A DNA stretch of 61,051 nucleotides from Bacillota bacterium (GTDB lineage Bacteria > Bacillota > Clostridia > Christensenellales > Aristaeellaceae), in NCBI GenBank assembly GCA_023415715.1, contig JAEZJP010000082.1, forward strand, positions 1 through 61,051, given 5' to 3'. Below, piece by piece: positions 50,902 through 59,223 of this stretch; the stretch's first letter is position 1, and each line of letters begins with the position of its first letter. Both the position numbers and the translations under genes were made by a program. The notes beneath the pieces are model-generated. The model was not told the DNA's origin and ran no database searches. It was given only the letters and a program-made list of their open reading frames with translations.

Positions 50902-51786
50902 TCAACCCTTCACTGCGCCTACCGTGATGCCCTTGGTATAGTAGCGCTGCAGAAAGGGATAGACGATGAGGATCGGGATGACCGACACGGCTATGGTGGC
51001 CATCTTCATACTCTCTTCGCTGAGCCGCGCGGCCTCGGTCAGGTTGTCAACACCGGACAGGGAGTTGAGCGCGCCGGTGGATGCCATCAGCTTGCGAAGA
51101 TAAACCTGCAGTATCTCAAGAGAAGTGGAGTTTACGTACAGTATGCCGTCCATGTAGGCGTTCCAGTTGGCAACGCCGTAGAACATGGTGACAGCCGCCA
51201 ATGCGGGGGTGGAAATGGGCAGGATGATGCGGAACAATACCGTAAAGGAGTTGGCGCCGTCAAGGTGGGCGCTTTCCTCCAGGGATTCGGGTATGGACTG
51301 GAAGTAGTTGCGCAGTATGAACAGGTTGTAGGCATTCATGGCACCGGGCAGGATCAGCGCCCAGAACGTATCCACCATGCCGTAGGCCTGCACCGTTAAA
51401 AAGGTGGGGATCATGCCTCCGGAAAAGAGCATGGTGAAAAAGATCATCATGGAAATTCCGTTGCGGCCCCTCAAACGCTTCAAGGCCAGGGGATAGGCCG
51501 TAAGCGCAGTTAAAAGCATGCTGATACCGGTTCCGATCACCGTACGTAATATGGTGTTACGATATGCAACATAAATTTGACTGGTTTTAAAGATCATTTT
51601 GTAGGCCAGCAGGTCGAATTTCCGCGGCCAGAAGAACAGCCCGCCCGCCATAGCCGCCTGGGAGTCGCTGGCCGAGTACATTAAAACATGCCAGAAGGGG
51701 TAGACGGTCGTAAAGCAGAACAGTACGAGCAAGGTATATACAACGGTATATCCCGCTTTTTCAGACGGTGATCTGCGGATATGCAA
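50902..51786 (-). CDS. ABC sugar transporter permease (LplC/MalG type)
   Basis: The 294-residue protein has six membrane spans and the cytoplasmic EAA loop 'Glu-Ser-Ala-His-Leu-Asp-Gly-Ala-Asn' followed by 'Ile-Leu-Pro-Ile-Ser'. It forms the channel with the permease encoded just upstream (gap 16 bases). No ATPase gene is in the cluster, which is common where one multi-sugar ATPase (MsmK-like) serves several transporters. Confidence 0.93.
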   Translation of the reverse strand: MHIRRSPSEKAGYTVVYTLLVLFCFTTVYPFWHVLMYSASDSQAAMAGGLFFWPRKFDLLAYKMIFKTSQIYVAYRNTILRTVIGTGISMLLTALTAYPLALKRLRGRNGISMMIFFTMLFSGGMIPTFLTVQAYGMVDTFWALILPGAMNAYNLFILRNYFQSIPESLEESAHLDGANSFTVLFRIILPISTPALAAVTMFYGVANWNAYMDGILYVNSTSLEILQVYLRKLMASTGALNSLSGVDNLTEAARLSEESMKMATIAVSVIPILIVYPFLQRYYTKGITVGAVKG

Positions 51787-51802
51787 AGCCTAACCCCCTT
51801 TC

Positions 51803-52765
51803 TTACATGATTCCACTGTCGGGATCAATTTTCTTGGCGATATAGTTGGTGGCCAGCACCAGCACCAGCCCGATGAAAGACTGGAACAGCCCTGCCGCTG
51901 TGGCCTGGGCAAATTTTTGCTGTTCCATGCCGATTCTGTACACATACGTATCGATGATATCGGCCACCGAAACCACCAGGTAGTTGGAGATGGCAAAAAT
52001 CTGGTCAAAGCCCGCGAACATCATCTCGCCTACGCGGAAGATGAGCAGCACCACAATGGTGGAGCGGATGGAAGAAAGGGTGATGTGCCATAGCTGCCGC
52101 CAATGCCCTGCCCCGTCGATCTGGGCAGCCTCATACAACTGCTGATCGATGCCCACGATGGCGGCCAGGTAGACGATGGTGCCCATGCCGGCACCCTTCC
52201 ATATGTGGGAGATGATGATCACCCACAAAAATGATTCCTTCTGCCCCATGATGTTGGTGATTTGGCCCTGGTACCCAAGCGCCCGCAATATGCCGGGGAA
52301 GGCGCCGCTGGTGGTGTTGAACATGGCGAAGAGCAGGCCGTTGACCACCACCCAGGAAACGAAGTTGGGCAGTATGACGGCGGTTTGAATGGTCTTGCGC
52401 GCCTTGCTGCGGGTGATTTCATTGATCATAAGCGCCAGGATCAGGGAGGCGGGAAAGCCCAGCACCAGCTTCAGTATGCTGATGACGATATTGTTGCTGA
52501 GTGCCCTAAGGAAAGCGGATTTGGAAAACAGCTCAATAAAATTGTCCCATCCTATCCAAGGGGCATCTGCAAAGCCTTTGAAAACGCTGTATTCCCTGAA
52601 GGCGATGGTGACGCCGTACATGGGCACATACTTAAACAATATAAAGTACAATAAGCCTGGAATCAGCATCACGTAAAGCAGGTAATCCCGCCGCACATCC
52701 CGGCCAAGGCTTCTTCCGGGCCTTAATACAGTGCGGCCAACCTCCCTTTTCCGGTATGCCGTCAT
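51803..52765 (-). CDS. ABC sugar transporter permease (LplB/YteP type)
   Basis: The 320-residue protein has an N-terminal basic stretch, six membrane spans and the EAA loop 'Glu-Ala-Ala-Gln-Ile-Asp-Gly-Ala-Gly'. It matches the LplB/YteP group that works with LplC-type permeases and LipO-type binding proteins. GGAGG lies about 11 bases before ATG 52765. First gene of the leftward operon, behind a clear promoter. Confidence 0.93.
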   Translation of the reverse strand: MTAYRKREVGRTVLRPGRSLGRDVRRDYLLYVMLIPGLLYFILFKYVPMYGVTIAFREYSVFKGFADAPWIGWDNFIELFSKSAFLRALSNNIVISILKLVLGFPASLILALMINEITRSKARKTIQTAVILPNFVSWVVVNGLLFAMFNTTSGAFPGILRALGYQGQITNIMGQKESFLWVIIISHIWKGAGMGTIVYLAAIVGIDQQLYEAAQIDGAGHWRQLWHITLSSIRSTIVVLLIFRVGEMMFAGFDQIFAISNYLVVSVADIIDTYVYRIGMEQQKFAQATAAGLFQSFIGLVLVLATNYIAKKIDPDSGIM

Positions 52766-52803
52766 ATAAGTTCATTCCTCCGCGTCCGACTTCTGATAAC
52801 CGG

Positions 52804-52833
52804 ATTATAAACCATCGCCTCTACATATGTCAA
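52804..52833 (-). promoter_or_regulatory. Sigma-A promoter for the leftward sugar operon
   Basis: On the minus strand TTGACA (52833-52828) and TATAAT (52809-52804), spaced 18 bases. The leader to the ATG at 52765 is about 30 bases. Confidence 0.85.
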
Positions 52834-52835
52834 CA

Positions 52836-52877
52836 GAAATATTTCAATTTGATCTTGATTTTTTGAAAATATTTTCA
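52836..52877. promoter_or_regulatory. Two AT-rich palindromes, possible RpiR operators
   Basis: GAAATATTTC (52836-52845) and TGAAAATATTTTCA (52864-52877) are both perfect palindromes, with centres 30 bases (about three helical turns) apart. They lie upstream of both divergent promoters and share the GAAA...TTTC form seen in several RpiR-family operators. The RpiR gene of the locus starts at 55891. Confidence 0.5.
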
Positions 52878-53027
52878 CGCTATAAAAGAACCGACAGTCC
52901 TATTTTGACTAATTATTTCTTACCATATTGTGATAAAATTAGCATTATGCATTGTTTTTCGAAAGTTGAGTTACTTTCTTCTATCCGTAATAATTTTCAT
53001 TTTCGCAAATATTTTTTGAATATATTG

Positions 53028-53057
53028 TTGACATTTCTGAAAAAGGCATACTATAAT
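53028..53057 (+). promoter_or_regulatory. Sigma-A promoter for the rightward sugar operon
   Basis: TTGACA at 53028-53033 and TATAAT at 53052-53057, spaced 18 bases. It lies in a very AT-rich 347-base divergent control region (52766-53112). Confidence 0.85.
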
Positions 53058-53112
53058 GAATGTAGCCAATAGCCGGGGCCTTTGCCTGCGGCAAGAATTG
53101 AGGGAATACCCG

Positions 53113-54966
53113 ATGAGTTTTATGTACAATCCTTACCCGTACGACGATCCCAATGCCATTAACCTCATCAAGGTGGAAGCTGATACTAAAGACGCAATTC
53201 TGACCGGCGCTCCTATGGCCGCCAGGGCGCTGGCCGGCAGCGCCGTAAAAGCTGCCGGTGAATTGGGACGCTCCATCCTTTTTATAGACGGCTACATCAG
53301 CGCGCCTATGGGCCTGCTGGCGACTTTAACCGCACGGGCGCTGATTCAAACGGGCACTGCCGTGATCATGCAGGATACCGCCTTTCTTTATAAGGAAGAA
53401 AGGGAACTACAAGACCTGCTTCTCCCCTATCTGCCGGAGGACAGGGAAACCGACCCGCCGCTTTTGTACGGCCGGCTGTATCACAATGGTTATGAAGGGC
53501 TGATGCAGCCTGTTCAAGTTGCAGCCCTTGAAAAAAGGCTGGCGGAATTCAAGGAAAATGGCAGCGGCGTGATGATCCTGTACGGCAACGGCTGCCTGAT
53601 CGATGCTTTCCGCCCCTACGCCGATATACGTGTCTATATGGATATGACCCAAAAGCGCACAGTACTGAATATCAAGTCCGGCCACGTGGGGAATCTTGGC
53701 TTTACGACGCCCCAGCCTTTTAATGACACGCTGCGCCATGCCTATTACATAGATTTTGAAGTCGCCGGGGCTTTGCGTGGCACATTGATCAGGGAACGGG
53801 CGCTTGACTATTATGTGGCGGGCGACAAAACCGACAATATGCAGCTTGTGCCTTTTGAAGCCTATTTGTCCGTATGCCGCACGCTGGCAACCTATCCTTT
53901 CCGCTGCCGCCCCGTATACATTGAAGGCGTATGGGGTGGGTTTTACGTACAGCATTTGCGAAACCTGCCTTCAGCCATGCGCAACTGCGCTTGGGTGTTC
54001 GATCTGATCCCCATGGAAGTGTCCATTGTAGCGGATATGGACGGGCTCCAGTTGGAAATGCCCTACTACGGCTTTGTGCAGACCGTGGGCGGTGAACTGA
54101 TGGGCGATAAGTGCCTTCAGAAATTCGGCGGCTATTTCCCCATACGCTTTAATTATGACGATACATTCCACGCCAGCGGCAATATGTCCATACAGTGCCA
54201 TCCCGACAGTGATTATGTGCGTAGCAATAATGGCGAGCTGGGCCGCCAGGATGAAAGCTACTACATCGTCGTTTCAGGGCAAGGGGCCAAAACCTACTGC
54301 GGCTTTCAGAACGGCTGCGACACAACCGAATTTATATCCGAGATCAAACGTTCCGAGCGGGAAGCCGTTCCCATCGACCATGACAAATACGTGTACGCGG
54401 AGCCATCCAAGCCCGGCATGCAGTTTTTAATCCCTGCCGGCACCATCCACGCTTCCGGCCGCAACCAGGTTATACTGGAAATCGGCAGCCTGACCATCGG
54501 TTCCTATACCTATAAATTGTATGACTATCTGCGCAAGGATCTGGACGGCAAGCCCCGCCCCATCCACTCCTACCACGGGGAGCGGGTGCTCCGCTGGGAA
54601 CGGAACGCAGACTGGGTACATGAAAATCTGATCCAGAATCCCCGCGTTGTCCGGGAGAATGAAGAAGGCCGGGAGATCATCGTCGGGGAGCACGATTTGC
54701 TTTACTTCACCCTGCGCAACCTGTGCTTTGAAAAGCGGATGACGGATGAAGCATCCGACCGCTTCCATGTGCTGGTGCTGGTGGAGGGCGAACAGGTGCT
54801 CATCCGGTCCCTGAGCGATCCCAGCCGCTTCTTTGTGCAGCACTACCTGGACATGGTGGTGGTGCCCGCCTCCTTTGGCAAATATGAGGTCATCAACCAA
54901 GGCGTTGGCAGCATCGTACTGCACAAAACCATGCTGAGGGATGGCTATGAAGACGTCAATAGATAG
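53113..54966 (+). CDS. Large class I mannose-6-phosphate isomerase-like protein
   Basis: From ATG 53113 (GAGGGAATACCCG upstream) the protein has 617 residues. The first 250 residues have no motif I can place. The second half is a cupin of the class I phosphomannose isomerase type: 'Ser-Ile-Gln-Cys-His-Pro-Asp-Ser' (usual Gln-Val-His-Pro-Asp), 'Gly-Arg-Gln-Asp-Glu-Ser-Tyr-Tyr' and 'Ile-Pro-Ala-Gly-Thr-Ile-His', which supply the His, Glu and His zinc ligands. It is about twice the length of the usual enzyme. The function could be aldose-ketose isomerisation of a phosphorylated sugar. It overlaps the ROK gene by 20 bases. Confidence 0.78.
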   Translation: MSFMYNPYPYDDPNAINLIKVEADTKDAILTGAPMAARALAGSAVKAAGELGRSILFIDGYISAPMGLLATLTARALIQTGTAVIMQDTAFLYKEERELQDLLLPYLPEDRETDPPLLYGRLYHNGYEGLMQPVQVAALEKRLAEFKENGSGVMILYGNGCLIDAFRPYADIRVYMDMTQKRTVLNIKSGHVGNLGFTTPQPFNDTLRHAYYIDFEVAGALRGTLIRERALDYYVAGDKTDNMQLVPFEAYLSVCRTLATYPFRCRPVYIEGVWGGFYVQHLRNLPSAMRNCAWVFDLIPMEVSIVADMDGLQLEMPYYGFVQTVGGELMGDKCLQKFGGYFPIRFNYDDTFHASGNMSIQCHPDSDYVRSNNGELGRQDESYYIVVSGQGAKTYCGFQNGCDTTEFISEIKRSEREAVPIDHDKYVYAEPSKPGMQFLIPAGTIHASGRNQVILEIGSLTIGSYTYKLYDYLRKDLDGKPRPIHSYHGERVLRWERNADWVHENLIQNPRVVRENEEGREIIVGEHDLLYFTLRNLCFEKRMTDEASDRFHVLVLVEGEQVLIRSLSDPSRFFVQHYLDMVVVPASFGKYEVINQGVGSIVLHKTMLRDGYEDVNR

Positions 54967-55852
54967 CTGCGTGCTGGCCATGGACGCCGGCGGCACAACC
55001 ATCAAGGCCGCCCTTATTGTGAAAGGGCCTGCCCTTTTGGATTTTTTTGAAACACCCATATCGGAAAGCGGCAGCGCCTCCGACATATTTGACGCTTTTG
55101 AAGAATCTTCTTTCAAAGGGGCTGCTTATGCCAAAGCACGCGGCCTAAACCTTACCGGCATCGGCGTTTGCATCCCCGGCCCTTTTGATTACCTGGGCGG
55201 TATCAGCCTGATGACCCACAAATATCAGGCGATCCGGGGGCTTCCTCTTCGGCCTTCCATCCAGAGCGCCGCACCCAATCTGCCCGTTAGGTTCATGCAC
55301 GATTCCTCCGCCTTTCTCCTGGGTGAAATGGCCATGCGGCCAAAGCAGGAAAAGGACATATGTGCCGTGATCATCGGCACGGGCCTGGGATTTGCTTGCA
55401 CGCGGGAAGGCAGGCTGTTTGAAAACGACAACGGCGGCCCCGGCATCAGCATCTTCCGCCGCCCTTACAGGAGCGAGACGGCAGAGGACTTTGTTTCCAA
55501 GCGCGGCATTATGCGCACGTATTTAAAGCTTGGCGGCTTAAAAGCCAAGAGCGTGAAGGAAATGGCCGAACTTGCCCGCCTTAATGATTTGGCAGCCTGC
55601 CATGCCTTTCAAAAAACAGGCGAAGCCTTGGCGGAAATCCTCACTCCCATCTTGCTGGAAAACGGTTTTGCCTGTATGATTCTAGGAGGGCAAATCGCAA
55701 AATCCGGCACGCTGCTGCTTAAGCCATTACAGGAAAGTCTGGATAAAAGTCGCATCTCCTGCCGGGTGGAAACGGCAAAAAGCATTGATGAAGCGCCGCT
55801 GATCGGCGCGGCACAGTTAATTCATGTACAGGGTGATAAGGATCTCAATTAG
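54947..55852 (+). CDS. ROK-type sugar kinase without the Cys-zinc motif
   Basis: From ATG 54947 (GAGGG six bases upstream) the protein has 301 residues. The phosphate-1 loop 'Met-Asp-Ala-Gly-Gly-Thr-Thr-Ile-Lys' and the 'Ile-Gly-Thr-Gly-Leu-Gly' loop place it in the ROK/hexokinase-actin fold; 'Cys-Ile-Pro-Gly-Pro-Phe-Asp' is the sugar-side signature. The usual 'Cys-x-Cys-Gly-x-x-Gly-Cys' zinc motif of ROK kinases is absent. No DNA-binding domain is present, so it is a kinase not a repressor. Translationally coupled to the preceding isomerase-like gene. Confidence 0.85.
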   Translation: MKTSIDSCVLAMDAGGTTIKAALIVKGPALLDFFETPISESGSASDIFDAFEESSFKGAAYAKARGLNLTGIGVCIPGPFDYLGGISLMTHKYQAIRGLPLRPSIQSAAPNLPVRFMHDSSAFLLGEMAMRPKQEKDICAVIIGTGLGFACTREGRLFENDNGGPGISIFRRPYRSETAEDFVSKRGIMRTYLKLGGLKAKSVKEMAELARLNDLAACHAFQKTGEALAEILTPILLENGFACMILGGQIAKSGTLLLKPLQESLDKSRISCRVETAKSIDEAPLIGAAQLIHVQGDKDLN

Positions 55853-55890
55853 GTATGTTACAGCCAGGCAAATAAAAGGAGCGATCAATC

Positions 55891-56757
55891 ATGACAGGCT
55901 GCCGGTTGCGCATGAAAGAAGCCATGGATTCCCTCGCGCCCAAAGAGCAGCGCGTGGCCAGCTTCATATTGGATTTTCCTGAGGAAGTGGTGGGCATGTC
56001 CATCGAGGATGTCGCCATTGCGTGCCAGACCAGCACGGCGTCCGTGGTCAGGCTGTGCAAGAGCATAGGCTACTCGGGCTTCAAGGAGCTTTTGCGCACC
56101 CTCAGCACGGATTTAAACAACCAGCAGGACAGTATCACTTATGAAGATATACGGCCTGGCGACAGTCTGGACGCCATTTTACGCAGCATCTGCATGAGCA
56201 ACATGAAAGCTATTGAAGGCACCATGTCGCTTATGAACCTGGAGCAATTGGACAAGGCCGTCGCCGCCTTGTGCAGCGCGCCGAGGATCGATTTTTATGG
56301 CGTTGGCAGCTCGGGCCTTGCCGCCCATGACGCCCACAACAAATTCCTGCGCATCAACAAGTTCACCCTGTCCAGCTCCGACCCCCACGAGCAGGTTCTT
56401 TCCGCCACGAGCTTAAAGCCCGGGGATGTGGCCGTATTCTTTTCCTACTCCGGCGAAACGCAGGATACCATAGAAACCTTTGAAATTGCCCGCCAGTCGG
56501 GCGCGACAACGGTAAGCATCACAAAGTACGGCAAAAACCCGTTAAGTGAGGCTGCCGATATCAGTCTGTACATTTCTTCCACCGAAACCATGATCCGCAG
56601 CGGCGCCATGGGGTCGCGCATCAGCCAGATGACAATGGTGGATATACTGTATACCGCCGTATCCAGCCGCATGTATGACAAGGTCAAGCCATATCTTGAC
56701 AAGACGCGCCTGACCAGCCGCCGCAAGCGGTTCCATGGAAAAAAGCAGGAGGGATGA
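55891..56757 (+). CDS. MurR/RpiR-family regulator with SIS domain
   Basis: The 288-residue protein has an N-terminal HTH_6 domain (about 1-78), with 'Ala-Ser-Phe-Ile-Leu-Asp-Phe-Pro' and 'Thr-Ser-Thr-Ala-Ser-Val-Val-Arg-Leu-Cys-Lys-Ser-Ile-Gly-Tyr', and a C-terminal SIS phosphosugar-binding domain (about 110-250) with 'Gly-Val-Gly-Ser-Ser-Gly' and 'Phe-Ser-Tyr-Ser-Gly-Glu-Thr'. It binds DNA in response to a sugar phosphate, probably the product of the ROK kinase, and most likely controls both divergent promoters of the locus. It starts 38 bases after the kinase stop. Confidence 0.92.
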   Translation: MTGCRLRMKEAMDSLAPKEQRVASFILDFPEEVVGMSIEDVAIACQTSTASVVRLCKSIGYSGFKELLRTLSTDLNNQQDSITYEDIRPGDSLDAILRSICMSNMKAIEGTMSLMNLEQLDKAVAALCSAPRIDFYGVGSSGLAAHDAHNKFLRINKFTLSSSDPHEQVLSATSLKPGDVAVFFSYSGETQDTIETFEIARQSGATTVSITKYGKNPLSEAADISLYISSTETMIRSGAMGSRISQMTMVDILYTAVSSRMYDKVKPYLDKTRLTSRRKRFHGKKQEG

Positions 56758-56760
56758 CAC

Positions 56761-58188
56761 ATGCAGGCTGCTTTAATAAAGCCCCGGGTGGGGCTGCTGC
56801 TTATTACCACGCCCCGTTTCCATGATCTTGGAGAGGGCACGGAGCATGGCGTTTACCACCTGCGCAAAGAACTGGAGGCCGACCGCATCGTAAAGGCTGC
56901 CTCCGCTTTTGCCGATACCATATTCCCCGGCGTCGTCTATACCCGGGAGGATGTGAAAGGGGCCATCCGCCGTTTTGAACAGGATGAAGTGGATATGGTC
57001 TTCGCCTGTTTCTTATCCTGGTCTGACGACTTTGCCTGGATCCGTTTTTTGCGGGACATGAAGCCTGTACCCATCCTGTTTGCCTCCCTGGTTCGGGATG
57101 AGCTTGGCTTTGAAGATTCCATGAACGAGGACAGGTTTGTGGAATTCCTCTCTGCAGGTTCCCTGGTGGGCATGCTGGAGGCGTCCGGTTCCGCCTCCCG
57201 CTTTGACCGGCCCATGATGCAGCGCGTGATCGGCACGCTGAACAGCGTAATGCATACCTGTGCCTGCTTTGCAAACGCGGCGCGCCTGCGCAGCGAACTC
57301 AATCGGGAGACCTTCGGGCTTTTGCCTTCCCTGAACGAGGTCATGTGGGCCACCTATGTGGATATTTATGACCTATTCATGAAAGTCGGCCCTGAGATGC
57401 GGTTTTTATCTGTGGCAGCCCTTCATAAGACCATCGATTCGCTTCCCGAAGAGGCGGTGGAGGAAGTCACCCGCCAGATCATGGATTCTTACGAAAACGA
57501 CGGCACCGTCATACCCGAAAAAATGAAGGCCTCCGTAGCGGCCTCCATGGCTTTGGAGAAAATGTGCCGGGAAGCAAAAGTTTCCATGCTGGTTTTAAAC
57601 GACGTGGACGCAACGCTCTTGCGCACCGTCGGCCTTCGGCCAGGCTTTACGCCCTGCCCTGGCACCAAGGATATTACCGTTGTGCCGGAAGGCGATATCG
57701 GCGGCGCGCTGGCCGTGTATACCCTGCGCCATTTAACCGGCCTGCACGTGCCCTTCATTGAGCCATTCCATATCGACATGCAAAATGGCACCTTCGCCGG
57801 CGGCCATGCCGGGCCCAACGATTATACCGATCAGCGCGGCAGCACGGTGCTGTCCCGGGACGAGCGCTTTGCCCGCTCCGACTACAAGCACGCCGGCGCG
57901 CCTTTTGCTTGGCATGTGATTTCTGAAGGCGAAAAGACAATGCTGCACATATCCCAGTGTAACGGGAGGTTCAAGCTTGTCTGCGCCGTGGTGGATGCGC
58001 TGCCCTGCCCCCGCCACCTGGCCGGGTATACCCATGGGCTTTTCAGGCCCCGCAAGGATCCCATCGCCTTTTTCCAGCGCTTGATGGACATCGGCGTGAC
58101 CCAGCATTTTGCCATTGCCGACGGCGACCACAGGGAAACGCTGTCTTTATTTGCAAGAATCATGGGGTTTGACTTTTATGAAGTGTGA
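56761..58188 (+). CDS. L-fucose/L-arabinose isomerase superfamily protein
   Basis: The 475-residue protein matches the FucI/AraA superfamily in fold pattern. The first 170 residues are a Rossmann-like sugar-binding half. 'Val-Val-Pro-Glu-Gly-Asp-Ile-Gly-Gly-Ala' near 325 carries a metal-ligand Glu, and 'Glu-Pro-Phe-His-Ile-Asp ... Phe-Ala-Gly-Gly-His-Ala-Gly' near 350-370 the further Asp and His ligands. It would convert a free aldose to a ketose with Mn2+. Which sugar is not decidable. It starts three bases after the RpiR stop and overlaps the epimerase gene by 11. Confidence 0.85.
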   Translation: MQAALIKPRVGLLLITTPRFHDLGEGTEHGVYHLRKELEADRIVKAASAFADTIFPGVVYTREDVKGAIRRFEQDEVDMVFACFLSWSDDFAWIRFLRDMKPVPILFASLVRDELGFEDSMNEDRFVEFLSAGSLVGMLEASGSASRFDRPMMQRVIGTLNSVMHTCACFANAARLRSELNRETFGLLPSLNEVMWATYVDIYDLFMKVGPEMRFLSVAALHKTIDSLPEEAVEEVTRQIMDSYENDGTVIPEKMKASVAASMALEKMCREAKVSMLVLNDVDATLLRTVGLRPGFTPCPGTKDITVVPEGDIGGALAVYTLRHLTGLHVPFIEPFHIDMQNGTFAGGHAGPNDYTDQRGSTVLSRDERFARSDYKHAGAPFAWHVISEGEKTMLHISQCNGRFKLVCAVVDALPCPRHLAGYTHGLFRPRKDPIAFFQRLMDIGVTQHFAIADGDHRETLSLFARIMGFDFYEV

Positions 58189-59167
58189 TCATACACCCTC
58201 CATAATGGAAACGGCGCACAACAGCATCATAGTTGTGCGCCTCCTTTTCGGCCCTTATGAGGCCGATATCTGCCCAGCCATGGGGGCAAACTGCATCCGC
58301 TTAGTACGGGATGGGCTGAGTGTGCTGCGTACGCCGCCCGATATGGACACATTCCGTGATCAGCCCAACGTATACGGCATGCCGCTGCTGTTCCCCCCCA
58401 ACCGGATTCAAGACGGCACTTATACATATCAGGGAAGGGTATACCGGTTTCCCGTCAATGAGCCGGCAAGAGGGCATCACATCCACGGGTTCCTGAGTTC
58501 CACGCCCTTTTCGCCGGCAGGACAGCACATAGGCGCGGAAGGCGTATCCGCATCCTTCCAGGTTTCCTTCGATGAGCGCTCGCCCTACCTTACCTTCCCC
58601 CACTCTTTCAGCGTGCGTCTTTACTATCTGCTGAATGATGACGGCCTTTTTCAGACACTCACACTTAAAAACAACAGCCCGCAGGATATGCCTTCCGGGC
58701 TTGGCTTCCATACCGCCTTTCATGTGCCCTTTGTACCGGATACCCATGGGGAGGAGTACCGCCTTTGTGCCCATGTGGAAGAGGAGATATGCCTGGACCC
58801 CGTCACCATCATTCCCACCGGGGAAAGGCGAAGCGGCAGCACTGTAGGGCAGGTTTTGCGGGATGGCAGCCTGATCCCCGCAGGAAGCCCCCTTTCCAAC
58901 CATTTTGGCGGGCGGTCCGGCGAAATCAAGCTTACGCACTTACCTACAGGCGCCGCCGTCCGCTACCTGCCCGACCCCGCTTTTTCATTCCTCATGCTCT
59001 GGAACGGCGGCGGCCAAAACGGTTTTGTCTGCCCCGAGCCCCAAACCTGGCAGGTGGACGCACCTAATTCTTTATTACCCCAGGAAAAGAGCGGCTTTAC
59101 GGCGCTGAAACCGGGCGGAATCATCTCACTAAACAGCAAGCTTTGCATTGATCCGGGCAGCGCATAA
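58178..59167 (+). CDS. Aldose 1-epimerase (mutarotase) family
   Basis: From ATG 58178 (GGGG upstream; overlaps the isomerase gene) the protein has 329 residues. The galactose-mutarotase-like beta sandwich shows the catalytic His in Gly-His-His-Ile-His-Gly-Phe, a second His in Gly-Phe-His-Thr-Ala-Phe and the Glu in Cys-Pro-Glu-Pro-Gln-Thr-Trp, all in the usual order. It interconverts alpha and beta anomers of the imported sugar so that the isomerase or kinase can use it. Confidence 0.9.
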   Translation: MKCDHTPSIMETAHNSIIVVRLLFGPYEADICPAMGANCIRLVRDGLSVLRTPPDMDTFRDQPNVYGMPLLFPPNRIQDGTYTYQGRVYRFPVNEPARGHHIHGFLSSTPFSPAGQHIGAEGVSASFQVSFDERSPYLTFPHSFSVRLYYLLNDDGLFQTLTLKNNSPQDMPSGLGFHTAFHVPFVPDTHGEEYRLCAHVEEEICLDPVTIIPTGERRSGSTVGQVLRDGSLIPAGSPLSNHFGGRSGEIKLTHLPTGAAVRYLPDPAFSFLMLWNGGGQNGFVCPEPQTWQVDAPNSLLPQEKSGFTALKPGGIISLNSKLCIDPGSA

Positions 59168-59223
59168 TACCGCTACCTCAGCCTGTCTTGTGCCTTTTTA
59201 AAACTCTTTCAGGAGGAGCCCCG

